In this document: piece after piece, positions 42,348 through 51,437 of the stretch
Position numbering within the stretch: position 1 is the stretch's first letter
Layout: every line of letters starts with the position of its first letter
Assembly: GCF_000270305.1 (NCBI RefSeq)
Contig: NC_015737.1
Span: forward strand, 2,480,501 to 2,544,500
DNA: 64,000 nt
Source: Clostridium sp. SY8519
GTDB taxonomy: Bacteria; Bacillota; Clostridia; Lachnospirales; Lachnospiraceae
Direction of reading: 5' to 3'
The notes under the pieces: generated by a model
What the model was told of the DNA's origin: nothing
What the model saw: only the letters and a program-made list of their open reading frames with translations
Databases searched by the model: none
Position numbers and translations under genes: made by a program

Positions 42348-43178
42348 TTACGCAGTTGCTTCTTCTTTTTTCTCCGGTTCTGCCGGTGTGCCGAGAATAA
42401 TATGTCTCGGACACTTTGCCGCGCATTTTCCGCAGCCGACACACTTGGACTGATCGATATGCGCCAGTGAATTTTCCACTTTTACAGCGTCATACTCACA
42501 GGCTTTCACGCACATCATACATCCGATGCATCCCACGTCGCAGACAGACATCAGCTGTTTGCCTTTGGCATTGGAGTGGCAGTTTACCAGATGTGTGGAA
42601 TCGTAAGGAACCAGCTCAATCAGATGCTGCGGGCATACCTTAATGCATTTCTCGCAGGCTTTGCACTGCTCCTTATCCACTACGGCAATGCCGTTTACCA
42701 CATGGATTGCGTCAAAGGGACATACTTTTACACAGCTGCCATATCCCATACATCCATAGGTACAGCCCTTCGGGCCCCCGTTCGGCATGTTTTTGACTGT
42801 CACACAGTCTTCCACACCGGTATATTTATAAAGGTCTTTTGTTTTGGTACAGTCACCGCCGCACATTACAAATGCTACGTTGCGGACAGTTTCTTCCGCA
42901 GCGACACCCATAATCGCGCCGACTTTTTCTCCTACCGGAGCGCCGCCTACCGGGCAGGCATTTACAGGCGCTTCCCCTTTGGCGATCGCTGCCGCAAGGC
43001 CGGAGCAGCCCGGATATCCGCAGGCACCGCAGTTGTTGCCCGGAAGTACTTCCAGTACTGCTTCTTCTTTCGGGTCTACTTCTACTTTGAATTTTTCACC
43101 GGCAATTCCAAGAACAATACCGATGACAATTCCCACACCGCCGACTACGCAGGCGGCAATAATAATAGCCATACTCAT
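42348..43178 (-). CDS. rnfB: Rnf complex subunit RnfB
   Basis: The 276-residue subunit has an N-terminal membrane helix, a Fe-S domain with LPGNNCGACGYPGCSGLA, an extra cysteine-rich part (CTYGCMGYGSCVKVCPF), two further 4Fe-4S clusters (CKACEKCIKVCP, CIGCMMCVKACEYDA) and a last one, CVGCGKCAAKCP. It accepts electrons from reduced ferredoxin on the cytoplasmic side and passes them into the complex. Last gene of the rnfCDGEAB operon, followed by a strong terminator. Confidence 0.96.
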   Translation of the reverse strand: MSMAIIIAACVVGGVGIVIGIVLGIAGEKFKVEVDPKEEAVLEVLPGNNCGACGYPGCSGLAAAIAKGEAPVNACPVGGAPVGEKVGAIMGVAAEETVRNVAFVMCGGDCTKTKDLYKYTGVEDCVTVKNMPNGGPKGCTYGCMGYGSCVKVCPFDAIHVVNGIAVVDKEQCKACEKCIKVCPQHLIELVPYDSTHLVNCHSNAKGKQLMSVCDVGCIGCMMCVKACEYDAVKVENSLAHIDQSKCVGCGKCAAKCPRHIILGTPAEPEKKEEATA

Positions 43179-43190
43179 GGTCTGTCCTCC

Positions 43191-43766
43191 TTAAATTACA
43201 CCGCTGAATCCCATAAACGCGATTGCCATGAGACCGGCGGTAACAAGAATAATCGCGGATCCCTGGAATGGTTTCGGAATACTGTTGTATTCAATCTTTT
43301 CACGAATACCGGCCATAATCACAATTGCGATGGTGAAACCTACTGCAGTCGCGAAACCGTTTAATGTGCTGACGCCGATGTTGTAGTTTTTCTGGACATT
43401 TGTCAGAGCCACACCTAATACGGCACAGTTTGTCGTAATCAGGGGAAGATAAACGCCCAGCGCATTGTACAGGGAGGGAGATGATTTCTTCAGAAACATC
43501 TCTACAAACTGTACCAGAGCGGCAATAATCAGGATAAAGACGATAGTCTGCAGGTAGGTGATATTTAACTTAACCAGTACAAACTGATTAATGACCGCAG
43601 TCACACAGGAGGCAATGGTAATGACAAAGATTACCGCCGCGCCCATGCTGGCTGCTGTATTAACTTTTTTGGATACGCCAAAGAACGGACACAGGCCAAG
43701 GAACTGGCTTAAGATAACGTTATTGACGATGGCCGAGCTGACCATAAGCAAAATTACTTCTTTCAT
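43191..43766 (-). CDS. rnfA: Rnf complex subunit RnfA
   Basis: The 191-residue integral membrane protein has about six transmembrane segments and the RnfA features NNVILSQFLGLCPFFGVS and LPLITTNCAVLGVAL. The conserved cysteines (C26 in GLCPFF and the one in TTNCAVLG) are those that with RnfE hold a membrane-embedded 2Fe-2S cluster. It begins 12 nt after rnfE. Confidence 0.96.
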   Translation of the reverse strand: MKEVILLMVSSAIVNNVILSQFLGLCPFFGVSKKVNTAASMGAAVIFVITIASCVTAVINQFVLVKLNITYLQTIVFILIIAALVQFVEMFLKKSSPSLYNALGVYLPLITTNCAVLGVALTNVQKNYNIGVSTLNGFATAVGFTIAIVIMAGIREKIEYNSIPKPFQGSAIILVTAGLMAIAFMGFSGVI

Positions 43767-43778
43767 CTAACGCTCCCC

Positions 43779-44531
43779 CTATTCTTCCGTTTTCTGTGCT
43801 GCGGTATCGCCAACAGCTACTACTGCACTTCTGCTGATGCATACACCGTTGCCGCAGGTAGCGCAGTCGCCGCCCAGACAACCGGAAGCCGCCGGCAGCG
43901 GTTTGCCTTTTTTCTCGGCTTTTGCGCGTATGGTGTTCATGATTGCGATCAGCATAGCCAGAACAAAGAAGGCACCCGGTGCAAGGACAAAGATGGTGAT
44001 CGGAGTAAAGCCGGCTTTTCCGGATGCTGCGTCAGCAAGGGGCAGCACCTGCACGCCAAAGATCTGGCCTGCGCCCAGAAGCTCACGGACAATACCGATC
44101 ATGGTCAGTGCCCAGGTAAATCCGAGACCCATACCGATACCGTCGAAAATGGACGGAAGGACAGGGTTCTTGGATGCATAACTTTCGGCACGGCCGAGAA
44201 TGATGCAGTTTACAACAATCAGAGGGATATAGATTCCCAGTGATTCATACAGATCCGGAATGTAGCCTTCCAACAGGAACTGAACGATTGTTACCAGGGA
44301 AGCAACTACTACGATAAACGCGGGGATACGTACCCCGTCCGGAATAATATTACGAAGCATGGAGATAATCATATTGGAGAGAACCAGTACCACGGTTGTG
44401 GAAAGGCCCATACCGATACCGTTGGCTGCCGAAGTGGTAACTGCCAGTGTCGGACACATACCAATCAGCATGACCAGGGTAGGGTTCTCCTTGATCAGAC
44501 CATTGTAGATACGTTCGATACATTTACTCAT
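43779..44531 (-). CDS. rnfE: Rnf complex subunit RnfE with cysteine-rich tail
   Basis: The 250-residue membrane protein has six hydrophobic segments with NPTLVMLIGMCPTLAVTTSAANG and IPLIVVNCIILGRAESYA, the two cysteines facing those of RnfA. Unlike proteobacterial RnfE (about 230 residues), it ends with a hydrophilic tail containing four cysteines, C218, C223, C226 and C231 (GCLGGDCATCGNGVC), which could bind metal or an Fe-S cluster. It overlaps rnfG by 4 nt. Confidence 0.95.
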   Translation of the reverse strand: MSKCIERIYNGLIKENPTLVMLIGMCPTLAVTTSAANGIGMGLSTTVVLVLSNMIISMLRNIIPDGVRIPAFIVVVASLVTIVQFLLEGYIPDLYESLGIYIPLIVVNCIILGRAESYASKNPVLPSIFDGIGMGLGFTWALTMIGIVRELLGAGQIFGVQVLPLADAASGKAGFTPITIFVLAPGAFFVLAMLIAIMNTIRAKAEKKGKPLPAASGCLGGDCATCGNGVCISRSAVVAVGDTAAQKTEE

Positions 44532-45157
44532 TTGACTACTTTGCCTCCTGTCTGATTCAGCAGATATTTGCCATATGCAATACCGGAATCCACCGCGTAG
44601 GTGACGGCTTTTGAAGTAATGGTGGCACCGCTGATTGCGTCAATCTGATCTTTCGACTTGGCACCTGATTTCGTTACTTCAAAGAAATCCACTTTTTTGT
44701 TTTTAAACTGTGAACTGAAGGCTTCATCCTTAGCTTTCATACCAAGGCCGGCGGTATCATTGATGGTGGTCAGTGAATATCCGGTAACTGTTCCGTCTTT
44801 TAAGATACCCATGGACAGGACAATGTCGCCGCCGTAGCTGTTGTCGTCTTTTACTGTAATGACATATCCCACCAGCTGTCCGGAACCGTCGAGTCCCTGG
44901 ACACATCCGTTGATGGTATTGTGTTCACTGAGTCCGGCCTTTTTCAGGATCGTCTCTGTGTCATCTGCTTTGAAGGTCGGAAGATCCACAAACTTCTTGG
45001 CATCCGGCATGACTTCCCGATATGCGGACTGGATCTTATTATATTCCGCCTGTGCAATCGGCGCTTTTGTTACATAATATACTGCGCCCAGGGCAACACC
45101 TGCAATAATTGTAATCAGGAAAAGAATCAGAGCGTCTTTTATGCGTGATTTCGTCAT
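44528..45157 (-). CDS. rnfG: Rnf complex subunit RnfG, covalent FMN carrier
   Basis: The 209-residue subunit has one N-terminal membrane helix and an extracytoplasmic FMN-binding domain. The flavinylation motif SGATIT is at residues 176-181, with T179 as predicted FMN attachment site; AGLGMKAKDEAF is the other typical segment. ApbE (40360-41397) would attach the flavin. It overlaps rnfE by 4 nt and abuts rnfD. Confidence 0.95.
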   Translation of the reverse strand: MTKSRIKDALILFLITIIAGVALGAVYYVTKAPIAQAEYNKIQSAYREVMPDAKKFVDLPTFKADDTETILKKAGLSEHNTINGCVQGLDGSGQLVGYVITVKDDNSYGGDIVLSMGILKDGTVTGYSLTTINDTAGLGMKAKDEAFSSQFKNKKVDFFEVTKSGAKSKDQIDAISGATITSKAVTYAVDSGIAYGKYLLNQTGGKVVK

Positions 45158-46104
45158 TACTTCTCTCCTCCTTTCCCGAAAGGTTTCGGAATTGTCCAGC
45201 GCTCAATCAGCGGAACCAGAAGGTTCGCGAAGATGATGGAGTAGGAACAGCCCTCTGCCATGGAACCGAACATACGGAAAATACCAAGCAGGATACCTGC
45301 GATAATACCGTAAATGATTTTTCCTTTTGGCGTAATCGGCGAGGTGACATAGTCTGTCGCCATAAAGAATGCACCCAGCATCAGGCCGCCGCCGCATAAC
45401 TCAGATACTACAAAAGTTCCGAAATCACCGGTGGTAAGGTGTCCGCCAAACAGGACGATAAATACTACAAACGCAATAATATAGGAAGCCGGGATCCGAA
45501 GATCAATGACTCCCATGGCGATCAGGAACGCCGCGCCGATCAGCAGGCAGATGACAGAAGTCTCGCCGATGGTACCTGCGGTTTTGCCCAGAAACATATC
45601 CAGGGTGTTCACAGATTCGCCGCTGCGGATCAGGGCCAGCGGAGTGGCTCCGGTATAGGTATCGGTCTGGAAATTGCTCATCTGGCTGGTAAAGGACAGC
45701 AGAAGGAAACACCGGGCACCCAGTGCCGGGTTCATAAAGTTCTGGCCCAGACCGCCGAACAGGCATTTTACAACAATGATTGCAAACGCACCGCCAAACA
45801 GGGCAATCCACCAGGGGAGCGTGCTCGGGAAGTTCAGTGCGAGAAGCAAACCGGTTACAACAGCCGAAAGATCTCCGACTGTATTCTTCCGATGGGTGAT
45901 TTTATCAAAAATCCATTCGGATACAACTGCTGCTGCAATTGTTAATACAATAAGAATCAGCGCCCGGTATCCAAAATTGAAAATACCGAAAACCGATGCA
46001 GGCAAAAGAGAAATGATGACATACAGCATAATCCGTTGTGTATTGTCTTTTGCTCTCACATGCGGGGATGACGCCACATTATACATGTTACTCACAAATT
46101 CCAC
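45157..46104 (-). CDS. rnfD: Rnf complex subunit RnfD, covalent FMN carrier
   Basis: The 315-residue membrane protein has about nine hydrophobic segments and the NqrB/RnfD features SSPHVRAKDNTQRIM, GGLGQNFMNPALGARCFLLLSF and AYIIAF. Its flavinylation motif is TGATPL at residues 151-156 (predicted FMN at T154). In Rnf the proton or sodium path is thought to run through this subunit. It lies 9 nt after rnfC. Confidence 0.95.
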   Translation of the reverse strand: MEFVSNMYNVASSPHVRAKDNTQRIMLYVIISLLPASVFGIFNFGYRALILIVLTIAAAVVSEWIFDKITHRKNTVGDLSAVVTGLLLALNFPSTLPWWIALFGGAFAIIVVKCLFGGLGQNFMNPALGARCFLLLSFTSQMSNFQTDTYTGATPLALIRSGESVNTLDMFLGKTAGTIGETSVICLLIGAAFLIAMGVIDLRIPASYIIAFVVFIVLFGGHLTTGDFGTFVVSELCGGGLMLGAFFMATDYVTSPITPKGKIIYGIIAGILLGIFRMFGSMAEGCSYSIIFANLLVPLIERWTIPKPFGKGGEK

Positions 46105-46113
46105 CTCTTTCTC

Positions 46114-47439
46114 TTATGCTTTTTTCTTCCGCTTTTCAGCGATTACGGATTTCTTCATGGCACGGATTGACTGTGCCAGGTTGCGCTTCGCCGGGCAGAT
46201 GAAACTGCAGCTGCCGCACTCGACACACTCCAGACCATTCCATTCTTCAAACAGTTCCGGACGGTCATTTTCCGAATAATCCGCCAGCCGGGACGGAACA
46301 ATCCGTGAAGGACAGACTTCCACACACCGGCCGCAGTTAATGCAGGCGGAAGTTTCGCATGCGGATACCTGGTCCTTGCACATGCACAGAAGCGCGGAGG
46401 AGGTCTTGGTAACCGGGAAATCAGTGGTCAGAACCGCAAAGCCCATCATAGGGCCGCCGGAAATCACTTTTTCCGGTTCCTGACGGAATCCGCCGGCAGC
46501 GGCGATCAGTTCATTGAAATTGGTACCGGTAGGGCAAAGGAAGTTGCCCGGTTCCGCAATCGCGTCACCGGTAATGGTAACCATACGTTCCATCAGAGGA
46601 CGTCCTTCTTTTACCGCCTGATGGATAGCCACCAGTGTTTCTGTATTGTCTACAATACAGCCGGCATCTGCCGGGAGCATGGTAGAATTAATCGCTCTTC
46701 CGGTAGTGGCAAAGATCAGCTGACGCTCAGATCCCTGCGGATATTTGGTGCGAAGCGCCATCACTTCCATCTTCGGTTCGTTCTTCGTCATTTCCTGAAG
46801 TTTCAGGATGGCGTCTTTCTTATTGTCTTCAATCGCAAAGATGCCCTTTGCGCCGTCAAACAATGAAAGAACGATACGCATACCGTCAATCAGTTTTTCC
46901 GGATAGTCCATCATACGCTTGTAATCCGCGGTGATATACGGCTCGCACTCGGCGCAGTTGGCGATGATGTAGTCAATTTTGTCCGGTTCTTTCGGAGAAA
47001 GTTTTACATGAGTAGGGAATCCTGCTCCGCCCATGCCGACAATACCGGCATCCTGAATTTTTTTGATGATTTCCTCTTTGGTTAATGCGGATGGATCTTC
47101 CACCGGAGTGAATTCTGCCTCAGTAAACTGTCCATCGTTCTCCACAATAATGGAATCCACCATATCACCTACGGCAACACGATGTTTTTCAATGGATTTG
47201 ACTGTACCGGAAGCTGATGCATAAATCGGAGCGGATACAAATCCGCCTGCTTCTGCGATAAGCTGTCCGCGCAGAATCTGATCTCCCTTTTTCACAACGG
47301 GCTTCGCCGGAGCACCTATATGCTGGGACAAAGGATATACCAGGTCGCCGGATGGTTTGAATTCCACCACAGGCCGATCCTTGGACAGCTCTTTGCCATC
47401 ATATGGATGAACCCCGCCCTTGAATGTGCGTAGACTCAT
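46114..47439 (-). CDS. rnfC: Rnf complex subunit RnfC
   Basis: The 441-residue subunit has an N-terminal barrel-sandwich-like domain (FKGGVHPYDGKELS, QHIGAPAKPVVKKGD), the NADH/FMN-binding Complex1_51K-like domain (GMGGAGFPTHVKLSP, NCAECEPYITADYK) and two C-terminal 4Fe-4S motifs (CINCGRCVEVCPSR, CVECGSCSFICPAKR). It is where NAD is reduced at the cytoplasmic face. It is the first gene of the operon, with a leader of about 60 nt. Confidence 0.96.
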   Translation of the reverse strand: MSLRTFKGGVHPYDGKELSKDRPVVEFKPSGDLVYPLSQHIGAPAKPVVKKGDQILRGQLIAEAGGFVSAPIYASASGTVKSIEKHRVAVGDMVDSIIVENDGQFTEAEFTPVEDPSALTKEEIIKKIQDAGIVGMGGAGFPTHVKLSPKEPDKIDYIIANCAECEPYITADYKRMMDYPEKLIDGMRIVLSLFDGAKGIFAIEDNKKDAILKLQEMTKNEPKMEVMALRTKYPQGSERQLIFATTGRAINSTMLPADAGCIVDNTETLVAIHQAVKEGRPLMERMVTITGDAIAEPGNFLCPTGTNFNELIAAAGGFRQEPEKVISGGPMMGFAVLTTDFPVTKTSSALLCMCKDQVSACETSACINCGRCVEVCPSRIVPSRLADYSENDRPELFEEWNGLECVECGSCSFICPAKRNLAQSIRAMKKSVIAEKRKKKA

Positions 47440-47504
47440 TTTCGTTCAACCCTTCTTTCTTTTTCTCTCTTGAAATGTTACACTTAATAGCAATATTTCC
47501 GTAG

Positions 47505-47513
47505 TATTATACC
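47505..47513 (-). promoter_or_regulatory. Extended -10 promoter of the rnf operon
   Basis: TGGTATAAT provides an extended -10 (47505-47513). No good -35 is found at 16-18 bp, where the sequence is an A/T run. The transcript would start near 47498 with a leader of about 60 nt before rnfC. Confidence 0.6.
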
Positions 47514-47599
47514 ACATATTGCACAAATAATACTCAAAAAAAAAAGAATATAGGAATTAAATTTAATGCAATCTTCAGAAAGTTTATGGGTGTTTTATT

Positions 47600-48730
47600 A
47601 TGACAGAATTTAGATATAATTATAATAAAAGGGATATTTTGGCACCTGCACGGCAGTTTATCACCGATCATCTTCTGGTTCTGGATATCGAAACCACCGG
47701 ATTGTCTCCAAATAAAAACATGATATACTGTATCGGTCTCGGCTATCAGGACGAAGGCCGTATTCAGGTTCATCAGCTCTTTGCGGAAACTCTGGAAGAA
47801 GAAGCGGAGATTCTCTCCCGGCTGAATCAAATCAGCCGCCGGTTTTCCCAGGTACTGACCTTTAACGGCACCACCTTTGACCTGCCGTTTCTGCGCAGGC
47901 GATCTGCTTTCCACGGCATTTCCTGCGGAATCGACCATCTGCGTTCCCTGGATCTCTACCGGGAGGCGATGCGCATCCGGCGCATATTTCCAATGCGGGA
48001 ATACCGGCAGAAATCCTTTGAACAGTTCCTTGGGATGCAGCGGGAAGATACCATGGACGGCGGAGCCCTGATTCCCGTATTCAGGCGCTATACGCGTCAG
48101 CATCAGCCGGAAGATCTCCATCTGCTGCGCATCCACAACCAGGAAGATGTCTATGGCCTGTTTCCCCTGCTCTCGCTGCTGGCATACAACCGTCTGGTGG
48201 AACAGGGCGCCTTTCAGATCGCGGAAGCAGGCATGACCCGTGAGGAACACCCCAGGCTTTCTGTGCGGATCCGCCTGGACCATGAACTGCCGGTATCCCT
48301 TCAGCTTCTGACCGAAGCCTCCGGCGGCGCTTTTTTGAAGAATACCGACGGCCTGCTGGAATTCCCGGTGCATCACGGTGTGCTGCGCCACTATTTTCCG
48401 GATTACAGAAACTATTACTATCTTCCGGAAGAAGACACCGTAATTCACAAAAGCATCGGAAAATATGTGGATTCCGCCCATCGAAGCAAAGCAACACGGG
48501 AAAACTGTTTCCTTTCCACAGAGACGGACTACCTGCAGCTGAAGAGGTTCCGGAAGGATTCCTTTTTGAAACGTTCCCTGAAGGACAAAGACACCTATAT
48601 CGATCTGACCCCCTGGAAAGAATCCCTGCAGTCCGGAATCGCCGGCCTTCCTGCCGATGCGGATCCGGCGTTTACAGATCTTTTGAACCGGGTCATCTGC
48701 CACTGGCTGTCTGAATACCCGGAGCCTTAA
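47600..48730 (+). CDS. RNase H-like / DEDD exonuclease-like protein (YprB-type)
   Basis: The 376-residue protein has an exonuclease-like fold: LVLDIETTGL (D29, E31) is motif I, LTFNGTTFDLPFL is motif II and HNQEDVYGL motif III, matching the ribonuclease H-like YprB family. A C-terminal extension of about 150 residues without recognised motifs follows. It probably degrades or trims nucleic acid, but neither substrate nor direction is known. GGGTG lies 7 nt before the ATG. It stands alone between the rnf operon (divergent) and ispH (convergent). Confidence 0.82.
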   Translation: MTEFRYNYNKRDILAPARQFITDHLLVLDIETTGLSPNKNMIYCIGLGYQDEGRIQVHQLFAETLEEEAEILSRLNQISRRFSQVLTFNGTTFDLPFLRRRSAFHGISCGIDHLRSLDLYREAMRIRRIFPMREYRQKSFEQFLGMQREDTMDGGALIPVFRRYTRQHQPEDLHLLRIHNQEDVYGLFPLLSLLAYNRLVEQGAFQIAEAGMTREEHPRLSVRIRLDHELPVSLQLLTEASGGAFLKNTDGLLEFPVHHGVLRHYFPDYRNYYYLPEEDTVIHKSIGKYVDSAHRSKATRENCFLSTETDYLQLKRFRKDSFLKRSLKDKDTYIDLTPWKESLQSGIAGLPADADPAFTDLLNRVICHWLSEYPEP

Positions 48731-48758
48731 CCGATACATAATCGTAAGAAATTCAAAA

Positions 48759-48795
48759 AGAGACAGTCCGTAATGGACTGTCTCTCATTCTTTTT
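48759..48795. terminator. Bidirectional terminator between the exonuclease and ispH-S1 genes
   Basis: A perfect 11-bp stem AGAGACAGTCC/GGACTGTCTCT with a 5-nt loop carries TTTTT on either side (CATTCTTTTT on plus, TTTTTGAATTT on minus), so both converging transcripts can end here. Confidence 0.9.
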
Positions 48796-48811
48796 CCCAC
48801 AGGAAGTCGGA

Positions 48812-50734
48812 TTACTCTTCTTCCGCTTCTTCCGGCTCGTCTTTCATCAGTGCTTTCATGCTTAAGCTGATCTTGCGCTCGTCTTCGTTGAAATCAACGA
48901 TCTTCGCTTCGATCTCCTGGCCTACAGAAAGTACGTCAGACGGTTTGTTGACATGATCTCTGGAAATCTGAGATACATGCAGCAGCGCGTCAACACCCGG
49001 TGTCAGTTCTACAAATGCACCAAAGTCTGTCATACGGGCTACTTTACCTGTTACAATATTGCCTGCCGCAAATTTCTCCGCTGCGTTGTTCCACGGATTC
49101 TCCTCCGGGAATTTTGCGCTCAGGGCGATCTTGGTGTCACGGATATCTTTGATCATGACTTTCACTTTGTCGCCGTTTTTGTAAATCTTGCGCGGGTTAT
49201 CCACACGGCCCCAGGACATCTCGGAAATATGAAGCAGTCCGTCTGCGCCGCCCAGATCAATGAACGCACCGAAATCTGTAATATTCTTAACGGTACCTTC
49301 CATCACGTCGCCTACATGGATCTTCTCCAGAAGCTCTTTCTGCTTCTCAGCTTTCTCCTTCAGGATCAGCTGCTTGCGGTCGCCGATGATTCTTCTCTTG
49401 CGCGGGTTGAACTCTGTAATAATGAACTCAATCTCCTGACCGTCATATTTGTTCAGGTCTTTCTCATAGATGTCGGAAATCAGGCTGGCCGGAATAAATA
49501 CTTTGGTTTCGTCTGCTTCTGCGATCAGGCCGCCGGAACGTACCTGTGTAACAACACCTTTGACAACTTCGCCTGCTTCTGCTGCTTCCCGCAGTTTTTC
49601 GCTGCACTTTTCAGCATCCAGACGTTTTTTGGAAAGGATTACCTGACCTTCGCCGTCATTTACTTTGACAACTTTGGCTTCCAGGGTATCTCCTTCCTTC
49701 ACAACGGTAGTAAGATCAAGGTTTGCATCATTGGAATATTCATTGCGAGAAATGATTCCGTCTGATTTATAGCCGATATTTAACGCTATTTCATCTGGTT
49801 TTACAGCAATGACAGTACCTTCGACTACATCTCCGTTCTTAATTGTTTTAAATGATTCGAATTCATCAAGCATTTGTTCAAAACTTTTCTCTGACATGTA
49901 ATTTTGAACCTCCTCTATAATATAGTTTGGGGTCGAAGCCCCTGCAGTAATACCTACGTAGCCGAAACAGTCAAAGTCAATCTCTCGCAAATCTGCTTTT
50001 GTCTGTATGAAGTAAGTATTCTCACAGTGCTCCGCACAGATCTCCTTCAGCTTGCGTGAATTGGAACTGGACGGATCACCTATCACAATCATAGCGTCTG
50101 CCTTCTCCGAAAGCTTCCGGGCAGCGTCCTGACGTTCCCGAGTGGCAGAGCATATCGTATTATGAACTTCTATATCATAACCTTTTTCGGCAATAATTTC
50201 AACTAATTCTTTGAAAATTGTGGAATTACTTGTTGTTTGTGCCACAACACACAGTTTTCGGTTTCCGGAACAGGAAAAATTCTCCGCTTCTTCCCTGCTG
50301 CTGAGGACAATCGGTTCCCTGTCGCCGCACCAGCCGCAGATCCCTTCCACTTCCGGATGCCCCGCATTGCCGATAATCACCACCTGCCGGCCGGCTGCGT
50401 CTGCCTCCTGCACAATCCGGTGAATATTCCGGACAAAGGGACAGGTTCCGTCAATGACTTCACATCCCGTCTGTTCCAGCGCCTCTTTTTCTCTCCTGGT
50501 AATCCCGTGGGACCTGATGATCACCACAGCATCCGGTCTGCCCGCCAGCTCTTCCGGCCGGTGAATCACCTGTACGCCTGCGGCTTCCAGCCGTTTTACC
50601 ACCTGGGCATTGTGAATCATGGGGCCGTAGGTAAAGACTTTTTTTCCGGTTTTCGCGGCCTGTACCCGCACAGCTGTCATGGCCCGTTTTACCCCGAAGC
50701 AGAATCCTGCCTTTTGCGCTAATTCGACTCTCAT
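48812..50734 (-). CDS. ispH: Fusion of IspH (HMB-PP reductase) with four S1 RNA-binding domains
   Basis: Residues 1-280 are a complete IspH: Fe-S cysteines C12, C98 and C195 (GFCFGV, GTCPFV, NTICSATRERQ), GHPEVEG with the catalytic Glu, and a C-terminal GITAGASTPNYIIEEV. It makes IPP and DMAPP in the non-mevalonate pathway. Residues about 298-640 hold four S1 repeats like those of ribosomal protein S1 (for example GDVMEGTVKNITDFGAFIDLGGADGLLHISEM). The fusion is recurrent in Clostridia. The S1 part may serve as ribosomal S1-like protein or regulate mRNA. It overlaps cmk by 4 nt (ATGA). Confidence 0.95.
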   Translation of the reverse strand: MRVELAQKAGFCFGVKRAMTAVRVQAAKTGKKVFTYGPMIHNAQVVKRLEAAGVQVIHRPEELAGRPDAVVIIRSHGITRREKEALEQTGCEVIDGTCPFVRNIHRIVQEADAAGRQVVIIGNAGHPEVEGICGWCGDREPIVLSSREEAENFSCSGNRKLCVVAQTTSNSTIFKELVEIIAEKGYDIEVHNTICSATRERQDAARKLSEKADAMIVIGDPSSSNSRKLKEICAEHCENTYFIQTKADLREIDFDCFGYVGITAGASTPNYIIEEVQNYMSEKSFEQMLDEFESFKTIKNGDVVEGTVIAVKPDEIALNIGYKSDGIISRNEYSNDANLDLTTVVKEGDTLEAKVVKVNDGEGQVILSKKRLDAEKCSEKLREAAEAGEVVKGVVTQVRSGGLIAEADETKVFIPASLISDIYEKDLNKYDGQEIEFIITEFNPRKRRIIGDRKQLILKEKAEKQKELLEKIHVGDVMEGTVKNITDFGAFIDLGGADGLLHISEMSWGRVDNPRKIYKNGDKVKVMIKDIRDTKIALSAKFPEENPWNNAAEKFAAGNIVTGKVARMTDFGAFVELTPGVDALLHVSQISRDHVNKPSDVLSVGQEIEAKIVDFNEDERKISLSMKALMKDEPEEAEEE

Positions 50735-51435
50735 TTCCTGACGGATTCCTTTCCCTGTCCCTCCGTCTGAAGTCCTGCTTTTTCCGCCAGCGCGCGGATG
50801 CAGGTGACCACTTCCTCAATGGACATATCCGATGAGTCCACGAGAACTGCGTCTTCTGCCTGTTTTAAGGGGGAAATCTCCCGGGTCATATCCGCCCGGT
50901 CCCTGGCTGCGATATCCTGTTCGATTTCTTCCAGACTGCAGGTTTCTCCCTTTTCCACCAGTTCTTTGTAACGGCGCATTCCTCTGGTATGCACACTGGC
51001 CGTCAGATAGATTTTGAGCTGAGCATCCGGAAGCACGCAGGTTCCGATATCCCTGCCGTCCATAATCACATCATTGGCAGCTGCGATTTCCTGCTGGGTG
51101 CGCAGCAGTTTGCTTCTTACAAAATCATAACCGCTGGTACCGGAAGCCATTTTTCCGACTTCTTCCGCCCGGATTTTATCAGAGATATCCCTGCCGTTCA
51201 GAAGCACTTTCTGTCTGCCGTCCTCATAAGCCAGCGCCACACGCACGTTTCCGCATTCTTTCTGAACCGCGTCCCGGTCATCCGCCGCGATACCCGCAGT
51301 CAGAAAATCGTATGCCAGCGCGCGGTAAAGCGCCCCGGTATCCACATACAGAAACCCCAGGTCTTCTGCCAGCGTTCTTGCGATTGTACTTTTGCCTGCG
51401 CCCGCAGGCCCGTCGATTGCGATATTAAAGCCCAT
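50731..51435 (-). CDS. cmk: Cytidylate kinase
   Basis: The 234-residue kinase has the P-loop GPAGAGKST (9-17), YVDTGALYRALAYDFL, the motif SKLLRTQQEIA with DGRDIGTCVLPDA, and RDRADMTREISPLKQAEDAV. It phosphorylates CMP and dCMP. It lies 2 nt after the flavoprotein gene and overlaps the IspH-S1 start; cmk next to rpsA-like genes is a widely conserved order. Confidence 0.96.
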   Translation of the reverse strand: MGFNIAIDGPAGAGKSTIARTLAEDLGFLYVDTGALYRALAYDFLTAGIAADDRDAVQKECGNVRVALAYEDGRQKVLLNGRDISDKIRAEEVGKMASGTSGYDFVRSKLLRTQQEIAAANDVIMDGRDIGTCVLPDAQLKIYLTASVHTRGMRRYKELVEKGETCSLEEIEQDIAARDRADMTREISPLKQAEDAVLVDSSDMSIEEVVTCIRALAEKAGLQTEGQGKESVRK

Positions 51436-51437
51436 TC

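Noticed and set aside
47474..47492. Rex-like half sites (ATGTTA and TAGCAA) in the rnf leader
   Set aside because: The spacer is 7 rather than 6, each half has a mismatch and the site lies downstream of the predicted start; evidence too weak for a redox operator.
47534..48739. 401-codon minus-strand frame opposite the exonuclease-like gene
   Set aside because: Low-quality protein sequence without domain; the plus-strand frame carries DEDD motifs.
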